Under the pieces are notes generated by a model. That model was not told the origin of the DNA and searched no databases. It was given only the letters and a program-made list of their open reading frames with translations. The position numbers were made by a program, and so were the translations under genes. Shown in pieces: positions 1-12,252 of a stretch of 64,000 nt of DNA (position 1 is its first letter; every line of letters starts with the position of its first letter). Source of the DNA: Cylicocyclus nassatus (Eukaryota; Nematoda; Chromadorea; Rhabditida; Strongylidae); contig CATQJL010000326.1 of NCBI GenBank assembly GCA_958299035.1, positions 5,408,232 to 5,472,231 of the forward strand, written 5' to 3'.

Positions 1-605
1 TTCTACATCCAACACGCCACGGAGGACAGGCAACCCCGCAGACGAGGTAACCCCGTGCGCGCTCGCGCCTGGCATACGCCGGCGACACCGCCACGGGGGG
101 TTTCCGATATTGTCGGCCCCTAGGTTAAGATCTGGCTGGTTGTGCTCACCCCCTTGTGTTTGAGTTTAGGGATTAGTTGTGGATAAATGGTGGGCATTTT
201 ACACGTGTGATTTGTTTGATGCGGTGAGCCACAGCTCGGCTGTGGCTCCGGGGATATCTCATGTCATTATTGTTATTGTGTACTTTATAATCGTGCCTGG
301 TGTGAAAGATCCGTAAGAAGGCTGGCACGACCCCGGGTAGTGCCTTGGTTATATGTACACGCCCCAACTGTCGATGGTTGGGAGTAGTCGAGTCGCAAGT
401 GCCGAGTAACTTACTAAGCAGGCTGGTGGCAAGGGCCCCTACGTGTGTATAGAGTTCCCATGTGGCAGGCACTAGTAGCGTTCACACAGGTATGCCACCA
501 CAATAGTCGTTTCACCCTTTCACGGAAGGGACCCCTGGCTCCCCTCGCCGATGCAGGAGAGCCTAGATACACTGACGGTGGGAGCTGGGGGCCCAATCCG
601 CGACA
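1..605 (+). repeat. 5' LTR (partial) of LTR retrotransposon
   Basis: The whole stretch recurs as a direct repeat at 3127-3731; every line compared by eye is identical, including shared long frames. The repeat ends in AATCCGCGACA, and the inverse of this, TGTCGCGGATT, opens the second copy at 2918, which defines an 814-bp LTR. The first 209 bases of this copy therefore lie outside the window. The end is fixed because the two copies diverge at 606/3732 and because a primer binding site follows at once. Confidence 0.9.
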
Positions 606-629
606 TGGTGCATCGTACCGGAGTTGAGC
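606..629 (+). promoter_or_regulatory. Primer binding site, tRNA-Gly-like
   Basis: Directly after the LTR end comes TGGTGCATCGTACCGGAG. It is complementary, with mismatches, to the 3' end of animal tRNA-Gly(GCC), which ends GATGCACCA. A TGG start directly after an LTR ending in CA is the expected position and form of a minus-strand primer site, so the element runs on the + strand. Confidence 0.75.
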
Positions 630-1420
630 ATAGGGATAGTAAACCTATGTTCAGCTTTTGTGATCGAGCCTCACCTGTGTTAGCCCACATGCACACGCTT
701 TGCACATAAGTGTCCCTCGCTAGCAGTACAAATCTCATCCCCTTTTTTTACTCTGCATGATTGCACAGTGTATACATGCTTGTTGCTCCTTGTGCTCCAT
801 GAGAGGACTCATCCTTCGTTTCATCAGCAAGCTCCGTAGCGACTAGGCTGACGCGAATACGCGACTACCCACAGTTCCACTTAGATTGGGAGTAGGGTGA
901 TCCCGTAGACCTGACGTGGCAGCAGTAATCTACGCCCTGCCTACTGCCCGGGACTGTCTGGTGCCTTCTGATGGCCAGGTTTTTTTGCATACATGGAGGA
1001 CCGCGGATTGCTCTGTCTGCCTTGAAACACGCCATCAGGCCGACGAAAGAGCCCTGTTTGTTGGGTTTGATGAGAGCCTCGCCCTAAAACCCACCTTTTG
1101 CGCATTCATGCTCGCATTGTGCATTCATGCCCTTTTTTTTTGCAACTTGTGGCTAGACTTAGCTAGTTAACTGCTCCTTGCGATCGATACTGCTCTCGAT
1201 TATCGGCACCCATTCCCCATAGTAACATCTGGGAGTTTCAGTCGTTGTTTGTTGATCATCGTTTCATTCATTTCGCTCGTGTATTATGTTCACCATTTGT
1301 GTGACTACGTCGCGAAGTAATCACACCCCCATCGAACACATTCATGGAGTACTATTCCAGACTTTGGGTTGGCAGTTACTATCTCCTGCAAGCTACCGAG
1401 TCTGCGCACTATCGATCGAT

Positions 1421-2039
1421 ATGACCGCCGTAGAATCCTACATTTCAAAGGTCGTCAAAGCCATCGAGGACCTGGAAGTGGTTAGGAGACAGGTAAGTTC
1501 CGATTTGCTTACCCCACGTGTCTGACGCCCCAGCTTCTGAGCAACTCCATCAGCTCCAGCACCGTCAGACAGCCACACAGCTTCACATAGTAAGTCTGAG
1601 AGCCGCACTTTCGCCTTTGCCTGGACGTCGCGATGTACTTTTGTACCACATTACCATCTCCAACTTGCCGACGGATCAGCAGGCGTACAGCAAGTTCGCG
1701 GAAGGGCATAGCGTGGATCAACATCTGGCCGACGCTGAAGCACTTCTCCGCACTTTGCAGAGTACGCAGGAAGCGGATAGTGAACAAGTCCAGTCTCTTC
1801 GTATCCATCGACTCGCTAATTTCATCAGTGAGGATGTCACTACGGGGACGATAGGAACAGTGACGACGCCGCAGCGACATGATCGCACAGATGCCCCACA
1901 AGCCATTTCACAGCAGCTTCGTTCTGCCCACAGACACCCATTCACACCTTACGTTATCACACTTGTACTATATCTGTTTACTTTCAGCAGCCTCCTTCTT
2001 TCTCGTGGTCACGGACGTTCGAAGCTATGTTCAGGCTAG
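1421..2039 (+). CDS. Gag-like fragment (Pao/BEL type), frame-broken or spliced
   Basis: An ATG at 1421 opens a helical stretch (MTAVESYISKVVKAIEDLEV) that ends at 1525. A second frame from about 1518 to 2039 carries LSPLPGRRDVLLYHI and a long charged, leucine-rich coiled segment around 1700-1850, the style of Pao/BEL Gag N-terminal regions. The two parts lie in different frames. A GTAAGT stands at the end of the first part (about 1492), so either a small intron or a frameshift joins them. No zinc knuckle follows. Assignment rests on composition and on position inside an LTR element, so it is tentative. Confidence 0.4.
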
Positions 2040-2917
2040 CCAGTTCCAACTTATTGCTTCGTCGCCCCTCACTCCGAGCATGGATTGCCATGGCCCATTC
2101 TCGAAGTGAGCTAGCAACTTCGAGGAAGGAGAGTGGAGCATAACGAGCTCCCGCAGGTAGATTTGAAAGTTTACAGCCTCAATTTACGGTCCCTTTTACT
2201 TCTTTTATCTCTTTTTTACTTTCTTTATTTTTGGTAAGAGCCTTGAGCTCGCCCTTTGTCGTTGTTGTTACCTCGATTCAGGATTGGCAGCAATGATCCC
2301 CATTATACGTTGACACATGTGACTATAGCCGCAACTCACGACTTTTGGGGTCACGGTGGGAGACCGTGTTAATTTTTTGGCTTTTGGGATTTCCCCTTCT
2401 TTTCGACTTTGACTTGGCCCTTGGGTTCTTGTGCTTGGTGAGGAAAATCTCCCCCTCACAAAAATTTATTCCCCTGGCGCGAAAAAATGCGCCCCTAGGC
2501 AAAATTAAAACTTTTTGGTCTTCATCGCCACTTCAACGTCATCCATGTCGAGCCGCTGTCAACGTCAACGTCAAGCCGAACATCCACGTCAACGCCGAGT
2601 TCCATGGTCCGTTCAAGCTGTCGATGCCGCAAGTGTCGAACCGATCGCCGTCAATCGTCGCCTCAACTTCCGTTCAACGCAACTATCGTCTACGCAACTG
2701 CCGAAGCCCGCCAGTATCCAGAGTAGAGCCCCCGACGACTCTTCACGCCTACCTCCGAGAACAACCGGCTGTTACCACGACAAGTGTAGGTCCCGCGTTC
2801 CACCTAGGGATTTTTGACTCGTAGGTTTGTTTGTATGTTTGACTCGTAGGGTCGTAGGTAACATGGCAGATCGGAAACTACCTCGGACCCCTTCTTTTTT
2901 CTTCTTGTTGCCCGGAG

Positions 2918-3731
2918 TGTCGCGGATTCGCGACTTCCTTCAAAGGAGGCCGCCGCCGCGGTGCGAAGGGATCCCGAAACGCTGTCCTCGCGCTGCTCCC
3001 GCCTTCCCATCGCTACCGCCGCAGCTTTCAAATCAGTCGTCCATTTCGTTACCTGGTGAGCGGTTGGGTCCCAGTTTCGTCATCCCACGTGTCGATCGAT
3101 GCAGCGCCGTCCCCAACTCACGCGTCTTCTACATCCAACACGCCACGGAGGACAGGCAACCCCGCAGACGAGGTAACCCCGTGCGCGCTCGCGCCTGGCA
3201 TACGCCGGCGACACCGCCACGGGGGGTTTCCGATATTGTCGGCCCCTAGGTTAAGATCTGGCTGGTTGTGCTCACCCCCTTGTGTTTGAGTTTAGGGATT
3301 AGTTGTGGATAAATGGTGGGCATTTTACACGTGTGATTTGTTTGATGCGGTGAGCCACAGCTCGGCTGTGGCTCCGGGGATATCTCATGTCATTATTGTT
3401 ATTGTGTACTTTATAATCGTGCCTGGTGTGAAAGATCCGTAAGAAGGCTGGCACGACCCCGGGTAGTGCCTTGGTTATATGTACACGCCCCAACTGTCGA
3501 TGGTTGGGAGTAGTCGAGTCGCAAGTGCCGAGTAACTTACTAAGCAGGCTGGTGGCAAGGGCCCCTACGTGTGTATAGAGTTCCCATGTGGCAGGCACTA
3601 GTAGCGTTCACACAGGTATGCCACCACAATAGTCGTTTCACCCTTTCACGGAAGGGACCCCTGGCTCCCCTCGCCGATGCAGGAGAGCCTAGATACACTG
3701 ACGGTGGGAGCTGGGGGCCCAATCCGCGACA
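2918..3731 (+). repeat. 3' LTR (complete, 814 bp)
   Basis: It starts TGTCGCGGATT and ends AATCCGCGACA, an 11-bp terminal inverted repeat of the classic TG...CA kind. Its last 605 bases match 1-605 without a visible difference. Unique sequence follows at 3732. Confidence 0.85.
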
Positions 3732-6450
3732 CACGTCATGATTTTTTCTCAAAATGCTTCAAAGACCATGGCTGATGACGTGAATATAGCAGTTTGCGAT
3801 CTCGAATTCTTTGGACTTCCTCCGAAAAGAAGGCGATACAAACACATAAGATAACGTTTCATTCTTTTCTAATGTCTCAAAAAACCTTTTTGTGTCTAAA
3901 TTTTCTAGTCTTCTCAATAGAATTCCAGAATATTGCCAGCAACAGCGGGTTAGTCTGCACACCTCGATGTGACCTCCCCCCCCCCCCCCGAGAATGGATG
4001 GCGAATTTTGTGAAAGTTACTTGCATGAGCTATAAGAATGTGCAAGTGATTTGTTTATACTTGTAGATAGAAATAATTTTGAATTTATCTTTTTAACTTT
4101 TGAAACGCGATTTGCAAAACTTTTTTGCCCCCTCTCGCTCGAATGGAAATCATAGGATTGTCACTGGTATATGCTTCAACAGTCCCAACCCAAGAGTCAT
4201 TATCGTGGATGAAGCTCGACTGATAGCTTTTGACTTTGCAGTGAAATAACTTGTTCTGAGGTAAACTGCTCGTAAAAAAGAGCTCCACACATATTTAGCT
4301 GGTCCCTGGAGATGTCTGAACAAAAATTGTTAACCAGATAGATGACATTCAAATTATTCTGGACGCGTGGAAGTTGGTTGACATTTTCTTTTGATTAAGT
4401 TTGACCCATAATTAGTGCGCCGAACGATACACAAAACTCGGATTGAACTACGCAAAAGTATGTTTCTATCACTAAGAATCCCACCTAGTTTTTCTCCTTC
4501 TTTCTTGCCACCAGTGCACTGTTGTCCGTCAGCAATTTGTTGATCTTTGGCACAGTTTATTTGCACGAAGGTACGAGTTGCGCTTTCGGGCAAAGCTTGT
4601 AACGAACCTTGCCACGAAATACTTGTGTTATCAGGTGTGACGGTGCTGTTTTATTATCAAATGCGCTTCACACAAGATAAAACTTGTCACTCTTTGTGCC
4701 AAAAATTGAACATCTTGACAAGGAGATTTTCGTAGTATTGGTAAATGTTCAAGAATCGCGTTTGAGGAAGGTAGTGTTTTTTCTCGCAAAGACCTGTTTG
4801 ATTACTACAAAAGGCACCTCTTTGAATTCTGCGCTTCCGTTTCCGTTTTCTCACCAAAACTGCCGTAAACCAGGTGTACTATAAAGATTTTCTTCAAAGC
4901 AGTTCACATCATGCGTTTTCCTTGTGGAATCATTTACTTCAATCATCAGTCCAATCTATATTGGAATAATAAATTAAGCACCTAAAAATTTTAGCGGTTT
5001 TTTATTTTGTTAGTTTTTCCAATGGACTGGCACAAGCATTTAGCGCTTTATTTTACACAATTTTCGTGAAGCTGAGGTAAACAGCAATTATAGTTTTGTA
5101 AAATATCTCTGCAAGATTTCTTTTCAGTAAAATACAGAACTTTTTCTCATAGATAACCAATTCTTATCTAGATGCGCTGAGATTTTTCACTCCTAAACAC
5201 GATTTATTTGTTATAAAAAAACTTTTGAGTCGCTAGCAAGCGCAAACAAATCACCTGCACATTTTTCGGAGTTTCAGCGCACACATTCTCCCTGACCTTT
5301 TGAGAGGACTGAAAAATGCAAGCTGAACAAATTATTTTGTTTTTCGAATGAAATGGAACTTTGGTTTCTTCGTTCATGCTGAATTATTCGTCTGATATAC
5401 GTGGAACTATGGCATAACGTAGAAAATCTTTCATAGATTGCAACGTGAGCATAGAGACATCATTGTAAACATGTTCTCAATGTTCTGGTTCACATTGTAA
5501 CTGGGTTAATGTCTCCTGTCTTCAATGGGTTAATCTTAACATTTTTTACCTGAATGTGGCACACTAGTGCGCCAGCACGAAGAGAAAAAAATGCGTAGGA
5601 GGGAAAGATTATTTAGCAATTCGACCTTTTGTAAACATTTGCTTCTGCACAGAAGAAAAACAGCGGTGATTTTGCTCTAAACCAGCACATTTTATTCCGA
5701 ATTTGGTTAAATTGAGACCATATGTTGTCCTCTCCTATCAGAATTTTTCATGGCAAATTTAGCGCTTCACCTGCAATAATCAGCGATTGCGTTTCGAGCC
5801 GGTGTGACGAGCGCTGCAAAGCGTGTATGGGGTTCTTCTCGATAAGATCTGCATCAAACTGCCCGTTGCCGATATCTGATGTTTAAACATTTGTCGTTGG
5901 AGTTCTTGTCCTTTAGTCTTTTTTACGAGTTGCCAACCCTATAAAATATCGCTCCCCAGATCGCCAAATAGTTGCAGTTCACAACTGAACTTAGATCGTG
6001 ATCCATTACTCACCCTTACTTGGCCGCCAATTGCAGTCACTTGTAGTTTTTTTCAGTGTTCAACCGATTCCCCAACTGCGTGCGAAACATTTTTATTGGC
6101 TATTTGCAAAGTTTATTTGTGTCTCAGCGCTACGATATTCAGCCTGGTTTTAAATTTGTGCAAAACTACCTCTTATCAAGTCTTGAAAGCGGTGTCTAAG
6201 CAGATTATGGCACTAAGGTGGACCTTTGAGCGAGAAATTCTTCTAAAAACTGGAATATCCTGCATTTACCCCATGTTACAAAGCCTGAGGCGTGTTGAGA
6301 CGTAGGCAGTTGCGTGCCAATGGCAGCGACGCAACACTTTGCCAGCGCTGTTGCTATTGGCTGCCGCGCCCGCCGATACCCTTTCAGGAGGCGGGCTGAG
6401 CGGTTGTTCAAAGCTAAAGCGATATTGTGCAACTAAATCCTGAAAGTAGC
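3732..6450. other. Intergenic DNA with one dispersed poly-C repeat
   Basis: No supported gene. A run of C at about 3978-3990 begins a repeat (to about 4120, with GCGAATTTTGTGAAAGTTAC and GCATGAGCTATAAGAATGTG) whose relative lies inverted at about 40200-40290. The remainder is AT-rich and without recognised coding signal. Confidence 0.5.
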
Positions 6451-6686
6451 CTGGTTAAAGGATCCAACATGAGATTTGGCACAATCCATCTTTTTTTACG
6501 AAAAAAAAACAAGACAAAATTTTTTTGCGAAGTGTTCAGCTACGCATGTCGTTTCTGTAAGCATCCAAAAATTTCTCTTGCACTGAGATGTTACGAAAAG
6601 TAGCACTTCGCAAAAAAAATTTTGTCTCGTTTTTTTTCGAAAAAAAGATGGATTGTGCCAAAACTCATGTTGGATCCTTTAACCAG
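6451..6686. repeat. Foldback (inverted-repeat) element, MITE-like
   Basis: The arm 6451-6530 (starts CTGGTTAAAGGATCCAACAT) is repeated in inverse orientation at about 6606-6686, with a ~75-bp loop. The arms differ by only a few bases. No coding capacity. No target duplication could be fixed. Confidence 0.8.
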
Positions 6687-8044
6687 TTTTTTTCCTAGCT
6701 TATAAAAATGAGATTATTGCGAAAATTTCAGATTCATTCATAGTATCTGCAAAAATGAAACCGAGTAATTTGCTGATTCTGAAGGTCGTATAGATCGTAC
6801 GGCATATTTGGAAGGTCGTGCCTTACAAATATGCCACTTTTTGGAAGGAAAGACATTTTTGCCTCCTGAGTTTGATTTTTAGCAGCTTCGCGGTTTTCAT
6901 TCGCATCTTAGTTTCGTGAAGTTGTTCATTTCCACATAGTCTTTTCAAAGCCTCCATCTTCTCGTAGATTTCTTTGCGATTATGTGTCAAGTATATGTAA
7001 ATAATAGTGACGTAATATTTTTCTCGGCATTGAGAACATGGCAGTACAATAGTTTCAATGTATGATCGCATGTTGCATTCTTGTAACACCGCTGTATTCG
7101 GCCATTTTAAGGTTTTTTTCACATTGATGAACAGCCATTATACATTTTTCTTTGTCTTGCCGAAGGGCGGAACTTGTTCAAACATGCTCTATATATACCA
7201 GTTGCTTTGCTAATTTGCACTAAAGAACGAGACACATCCATTTGGCAAAGATCTCGTCCTTAGAAAGTTCAAAGCTCTCGCTGTCTGCATATCTTTATTG
7301 TCCTAAAATCACTACTCAAAGTACATCTCCCTATCGAACATATTTTAAGCAATTCAAAGCACTAGCGGCTATCTTGTTTATCAAGGAAATGTATTTTGAA
7401 TCCTGTACTCAAAGTACATCATCCAATCAAACATTCTGAACAGTTTTGGACCGCATCATCTTGATTACGGAGTTGTATGTTGATCTACGCAATTTTTCAG
7501 CCATAATAAAATTAGCGATTTATTCAAAGTGGAGTGTCTTTGAGCACATTTTAATTTTTTTTTATTCATACCATCGTATTTGTACAGCATGAACGCAGTT
7601 TTTTACTGATGTTCAAGTAATGCATGCATGCTGCGTGTATTTGTGCTAACTTGGCTTTGTGTCAAACTTATAAAACCAACTTACCTTGTTCGTTTTCTTA
7701 TAGTAATTTTATCCTGCCTTTTCATGGAAATGTTGTCGATAATCCGAAATGCAAACGAAAAGTGCTTATTTAGCCTAAACTTTGTTTACGCTTTCTTTTT
7801 TTCGTGCTATGGGCCTCATATTTCGTTTGCAATAAGCCCAGCATGCAAAAAGTTGTTGATGTGTCCGGTACATCTCCAGAATTAACTTTATCTAATCAAC
7901 TGAGAGTTCTTGTTCTCACACGCTTACAATGTTTCTACTTCAAATGATTTCTTTGAACATTTTTTTGCGCAGTAAAAGTGCTTATTTTGACCCACTATCT
8001 TGAAATTTTAGCGGTAGCGCAAAGACAGTTCAAAGAAATCCATA
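6687..8044. other. Intergenic DNA upstream of the methyltransferase gene
   Basis: AT-rich and no supported gene. A TATA-like run lies near 7190, but nothing links it to a transcript. Confidence 0.4.
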
Positions 8045-10190
8045 ATGCCTTACCTCTGCTATATGGCCTATCTTCTATCGACCGCAACGATAGCAGGTGG
8101 ATTTTTCAATCTCTCTGATATAGATATGGGAACTGTTGCAAAATCATACCATAACAACAATAACTCTGTCGTCGCCTACTGCGCCAAGGTTTGTTGTATC
8201 ATGTCATCTTTTCGCGTAATTTTTATGAGATAAAGTTACCTCTTAGAGTACAAAGAATTTAGCATACTATCAAACAACATCCTTTACAAGAAGAATTGAC
8301 TAACACAACTCTAGAAAATGCTCCACATGCTAGAATGCTAGGAGCTCCAGAGGTGGGTAATTTGCTTGGCGAAAATTTCTTAATAACATCTAACAACCCT
8401 TTTGTTTCTGCTGCATCATAGTAATTTAGTATACCACCATTATTTCAGGTATTAACGCTTGGAGAAAACTTTATTCACTTGATAGGAGGGAAAAAAGCCC
8501 TTGATATAGGAACATTTACCGGTGCGTCCGCTTTAGCATGGGCCCTAGCTACTGGTGAGGGCGGAAAGGTAAGCGAATATGCACATATAGGCTAATAGTT
8601 CTGACGTAAAATACAGTGTTCGGGGCTCATATCTCTCGACAACGTTTGCGCTTGAAAGGGTGTGTCTGTAATGCCGGCAATTTGCGTGTGCAAAATGGCC
8701 GTAGAGCGCAATTTTTCAAGTTCAGCGCTACTATTTGATCTATTCACGTGCAAGTGTTGTCAGCAAATGTCGGCACCACACTGACCGTTTTTCGTCAAAT
8801 CTGCTGGCTTACATGTTACAATTAGTTCTATTGTTTAGGTCTACACTTTTGACGTATCCTTTGACAATTACAAGAAATTCGGTCTTCCCATCATATCGAA
8901 GAACAAAGAAGTCCTTGATCGTATTGTAACAGTAGAGGGTGCTGCACTAGACAGCTTAGGTACTTTTGATAAGATTACTTCAGAAATTTTAGCATAAAAC
9001 ATTTTTTAGACCGATTGATTGCTGAAGGAAATAGCGGCACTTTCGATTTTGCTTTCATCGATGCTGACAAGGTCCATTTTAATTAGATTTTTTTGCCGCG
9101 GTTTCATCATCTATATATTTTCAGTTCAACTATACCGCCTACTACGACCGGTGTGTCACACTTTTGAGAAAGGGCGGTGTCATAATGATTGATAATGTAA
9201 GCAGTTTTTTGTATCGCAAGCTCCTAGCACTATACACAATTTAGTTAGGCACTCGTTGAGATATTTTAGACCTGAAAATATGTACTTACTAGCTGGCTTA
9301 CCCGGCTCCGCCGTATGTTCCAAATAGAAAATTCCATTTCTTAACCGATCCGGACCAAACTTGGCACACATACACTTCGGGCCCCGGCGGGTGTCACAGT
9401 CCACTTTTCGTTATCGATCGATGCCGATTTTATCAATTTTTTGCAAAATTTGAGCTAGGGGGCTGGAATTTGGCAGAGGGGTGTAATCGAGCATGCTGAT
9501 CACCCCCACGGGGTTCCATTTCTGAACCGATCGGGTCCCGATCGGTTCAGAAACGGAATTTTCTATTCGGAACATACGTACACACAGACAGACAGACATA
9601 CAGACAGACAGACAGACAGACAAACAAACAGACATTCAGCTTTGTATATAAGATGTAACGTGTCTTCTGATAGAGGGATCTTGTTCTTTCACTTGTGAAA
9701 GAACAAGGTACATTTTTTGAATTTTGAATTCTTGCAGTCTTGCCAGAAGAGCTATGCTTGGCGAACAGGCTTCGAAATTCTATCAGTTTTCCCTGATCTG
9801 TGAAATTAGGTATCAGCAAATGAAACAAAATTTGTAACCTGACTGGATTGAAATTACCTAGTTGGCTCTAAAGAGATTTTCGATAAGTTTGACTTCATTC
9901 GCCTCAGATCTATATCTATAAAAAAGCAAAAAGAGGGTTTGCACATAGTCTTTTTCTTTATTGAAGGCTCTTTGGCATGGAAGTGTAGCCGAAGATCCCT
10001 CCACGTTCGACAACCACACTAAAGCAATTGATGATACCAACAAAATGGTGCGCATCTTTCTTATAGATTCCCTTTCTTACTCCCTTAGCTTGAATTTGAC
10101 TTGTGTTTATTTCAGATTTACAACGACGATCGTACGTACTCGGCTCTAATCAACACCGGTGACGGAACACATATCGCTTTCAAGAAATAA
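8045..10190 (+). CDS. comt: SAM-dependent O-methyltransferase, COMT/CCoAOMT family
   Basis: Eight exons join in phase: 8045-8188, 8263-8352, 8449-8568, 8839-8959, 9010-9071, 9125-9196, 9967-10047 and 10116-10190, giving 254 residues. Family hallmarks: the SAM-binding loop LDIGTFTGASALAWAL (from about residue 96), the acidic FIDADK near 174-179, GGVIMIDN at 196-203, and a C-terminal NTGDGTHIAF ending. The enzyme should transfer a methyl group from S-adenosylmethionine to a catechol-like hydroxyl, using a divalent metal. Residues about 4-22 are hydrophobic, so the N-terminus may be a signal or membrane anchor. The first donor is GTTTGT, weaker than the others. The ATG at 8045 is the first in frame. 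AATAAA follows near 10230. Intron 6 (770 bp) holds repeats. The family is certain; which nematode comt gene it matches is not. Confidence 0.9.
9240..9720. repeat. Repeat cluster in methyltransferase intron 6, with CAGA microsatellite
   Basis: The intron holds a run of CAGA/CAAA units at about 9585-9635, a near-perfect palindrome around 9520-9560 (CCGATCGGGTCCCGATCGG) and another at about 9682-9708 (TTGTTCTTTCACTTGTGAAA). The segment 9290-9410 has a repeat-like GC-rich composition. Confidence 0.6.
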
Positions 10191-10499
10191 TCGGGTTAAC
10201 ATCGTGCTGCCACTTATGCTTTCTAGAGATTCAATAAACTATTTATTAACGTCATTTGTAGCACAATTCTTATCTGTACATGCTCTTGACTTTTCAGAGA
10301 ATTGTGAAAGCACTTATATTAGATTTTATCGTTTTCTAGTCACTTTCTGCATATCATGTTTCCTTATCTTGTCATCAATTTGTATTCTATAATCTAACTT
10401 CCTCTCCTAATTCATCCATCTCAGAAAGCAGCACTTTTGGTTAGGAAAAAATGTGTTTTTATTGTTGAACTGTAAGCACGTCTTGAGCGCGACTTTGAA

Positions 10500-10930
10500 A
10501 TCAGATCGTTCCATAAGTCGTGGAGTTTTTATTCAACAAAATGACAAAATTTTAGCAAAACTTAGTCAATAATGCATGTTCGGTTTTTGCGCAACCTTCT
10601 GCCATCATGCAGTCAGATTTTCAGCTCCGTTTCTCAAAAACCCGGTGAATCTGGTTCCAGAAATGTTGGCTAACCAGCGTCTGAGATCGTCTTCAAAATC
10701 AAAACATACGCTGTTCATATGATTTGTGATAGACTGAAACAGATTATAATATGCTAAGGCGAGATCTCAGGAGTACATTGGATACTAATGTACCTCACGG
10801 CCATTTCTTGCAGGATAGTCATGACGACAGTTGCCGTAAAGGGCTAAGTTTTGTCGCGCAGGAAAGCTGGACCTGTTCATTAGGCCCTCTCTGCAGTATA
10901 AATTCGTTTAAACGGTACAATCGAGTTACG
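10500..10930 (-). pseudogene. Degenerate mariner transposase remnant
   Basis: On the minus strand, scattered frames give the C-terminal half of a mariner DDD transposase. A region around 10760-10840 reads like the segment after the second catalytic Asp, with a CTPEISP-like stretch in place of the family's PYSPDL signature. A stretch near 10680-10720 reads FEDDLRRWLANIS, and the last part reads NGAENL then WQKVAQKP. Stops and frame changes break it. No terminal repeats were found. Confidence 0.6.
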
Positions 10931-11589
10931 GTATGGATATCGTCTTGCCCTCATCTAGAAAATGCTAGTGCAGAACCTCCTTTCCATCTTGCAAAAAGTC
11001 TAGTTCAGGAGTCACCTTGTGAACTATTGGGATTTTGTGGCTACTTCTTTTTTGTCTCTAATTGACGAGAAGACGCCATTTCCCATGGTCGGCAGAAAAA
11101 TCTGCACAAAACGCTTCTTTGATAAGAAGAAAATGAACAAGTGCCGAAAATGCTTATTTTCGCTTTTTGGGAAGTCCTTATTTGGAAGCTAAGGAATTAG
11201 AGCAACGGCTTTTCACCTAAAGTAATAATTCACTTTAAAGGGTATAATCAGCTCTTCTCATTGATGTACGAATCTTGCTGCAAATCAACCGCTCCTCATA
11301 GAGATGAGAACCAGAATGAAGACTCTACGAACTTATAAAACGACCTAATAGTTTGCTGTTCCTCAGTGATTCACGTAGAAACTGAATAGCTAATTCTGGC
11401 AGGTCTTCCTGAGAAGTCGATTCGTAGTTGTAGTTTGCATGCAGGAAACAAAGAGCGGGGTAAAGTCGCGAGATAATGAAGATGGATTTATGCCTCCAGC
11501 GGTTCCAGCAGCAACAGAAATGGAGAGTTGGTATAACTGTCTAAACTCCAAGGAGTAACATAGTTGGCGTTGAGCGGACAAGTGGTCGC

Positions 11590-12015
11590 TTAAAGGCAGT
11601 GCCACGGCATATTCGCGCATTGCGGGATATAGTTGTGGTGGGGTTCCTGGTCATCCCACTAGCATCCGGGTCCAGTCCGGCTGGTTGGTGTTAACCCTGA
11701 ACCGAGAAAGTAGCCCTCAAACCGTCACCCCATTCGCCCGCGCTCGGACAACTTCGCTTTCCTGTTCGTCGGGGCACCCCACGACCGCTCCCGCGTTGTG
11801 CATGCTATCCAAAGCAAAAATTGAAGGCGGCGGGATCTTCCTGCCAGCTCCCTCCAACTTTTCATTGCACTCGTCCGAGCTGCCTTTTTTTGCGTAAGGC
11901 CCCAAGAACGGTCTTTTCACCTGGTTCAAAGCTCAAATTCGGATTCTACGTGTCGAAAAGGTCTAAAATATTCAGTAAAATGGAGATGCAAAATCTGCCG
12001 GGGCACTGCCTTTAA
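11590..12015. mobile_element. TTAA-flanked inverted-repeat element (piggyBac-like MITE)
   Basis: TTAAAGGCAGTGCC at 11590-11603 is repeated exactly in inverse orientation at 12002-12015. Both ends carry TTAA outermost, the target site of piggyBac-type transposons. The 426-bp interior has no transposase. Confidence 0.65.
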
Positions 12016-12252
12016 CAAGCGTAAAGATAGATGCAAACAATTCTCATGAGCCACCTTGATGACCACATCTTCGATTCCATTGCATAAGGCATGCCAGAGC
12101 GGACATTACTGAGATGTGGGAGAAAGGCGAGAAGGAGGTGGAAAATGCCGCAGATGCCATGAATACGGAACATGCAATGAAGAAAGTGACGCATTCTGGA
12201 GTTCGTCTCAACTCATGATCTAGTCTGGCGAACACATACCACATTAAGAAGA

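Larger units (their letters stand above)
606..2917 (+). mobile_element. Internal region of short (non-autonomous) LTR retrotransposon
   Basis: This is the 2.3-kb interior between the two LTRs. It is far too short for gag plus pol; no reverse transcriptase, RNase H, protease or integrase motif was found in any frame. A Gag-like frame occupies about 1421-2039. No classical polypurine tract stands directly before the 3' LTR; a purine run lies at 2122-2138. The element is read as a deletion derivative moved in trans by a related full element, probably Pao/BEL-like. The family assignment is an inference. Confidence 0.7.

Noticed and set aside
173..472. 99-residue minus-strand frame, repeated at 3299-3598
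   Set aside because: It lies wholly inside the LTRs; the duplication is due to the LTR pair, not to a gene.
9411..9828. Minus-strand frames rich in C, V, S, L repeats
   Set aside because: Translation of the CAGA microsatellite in an intron.
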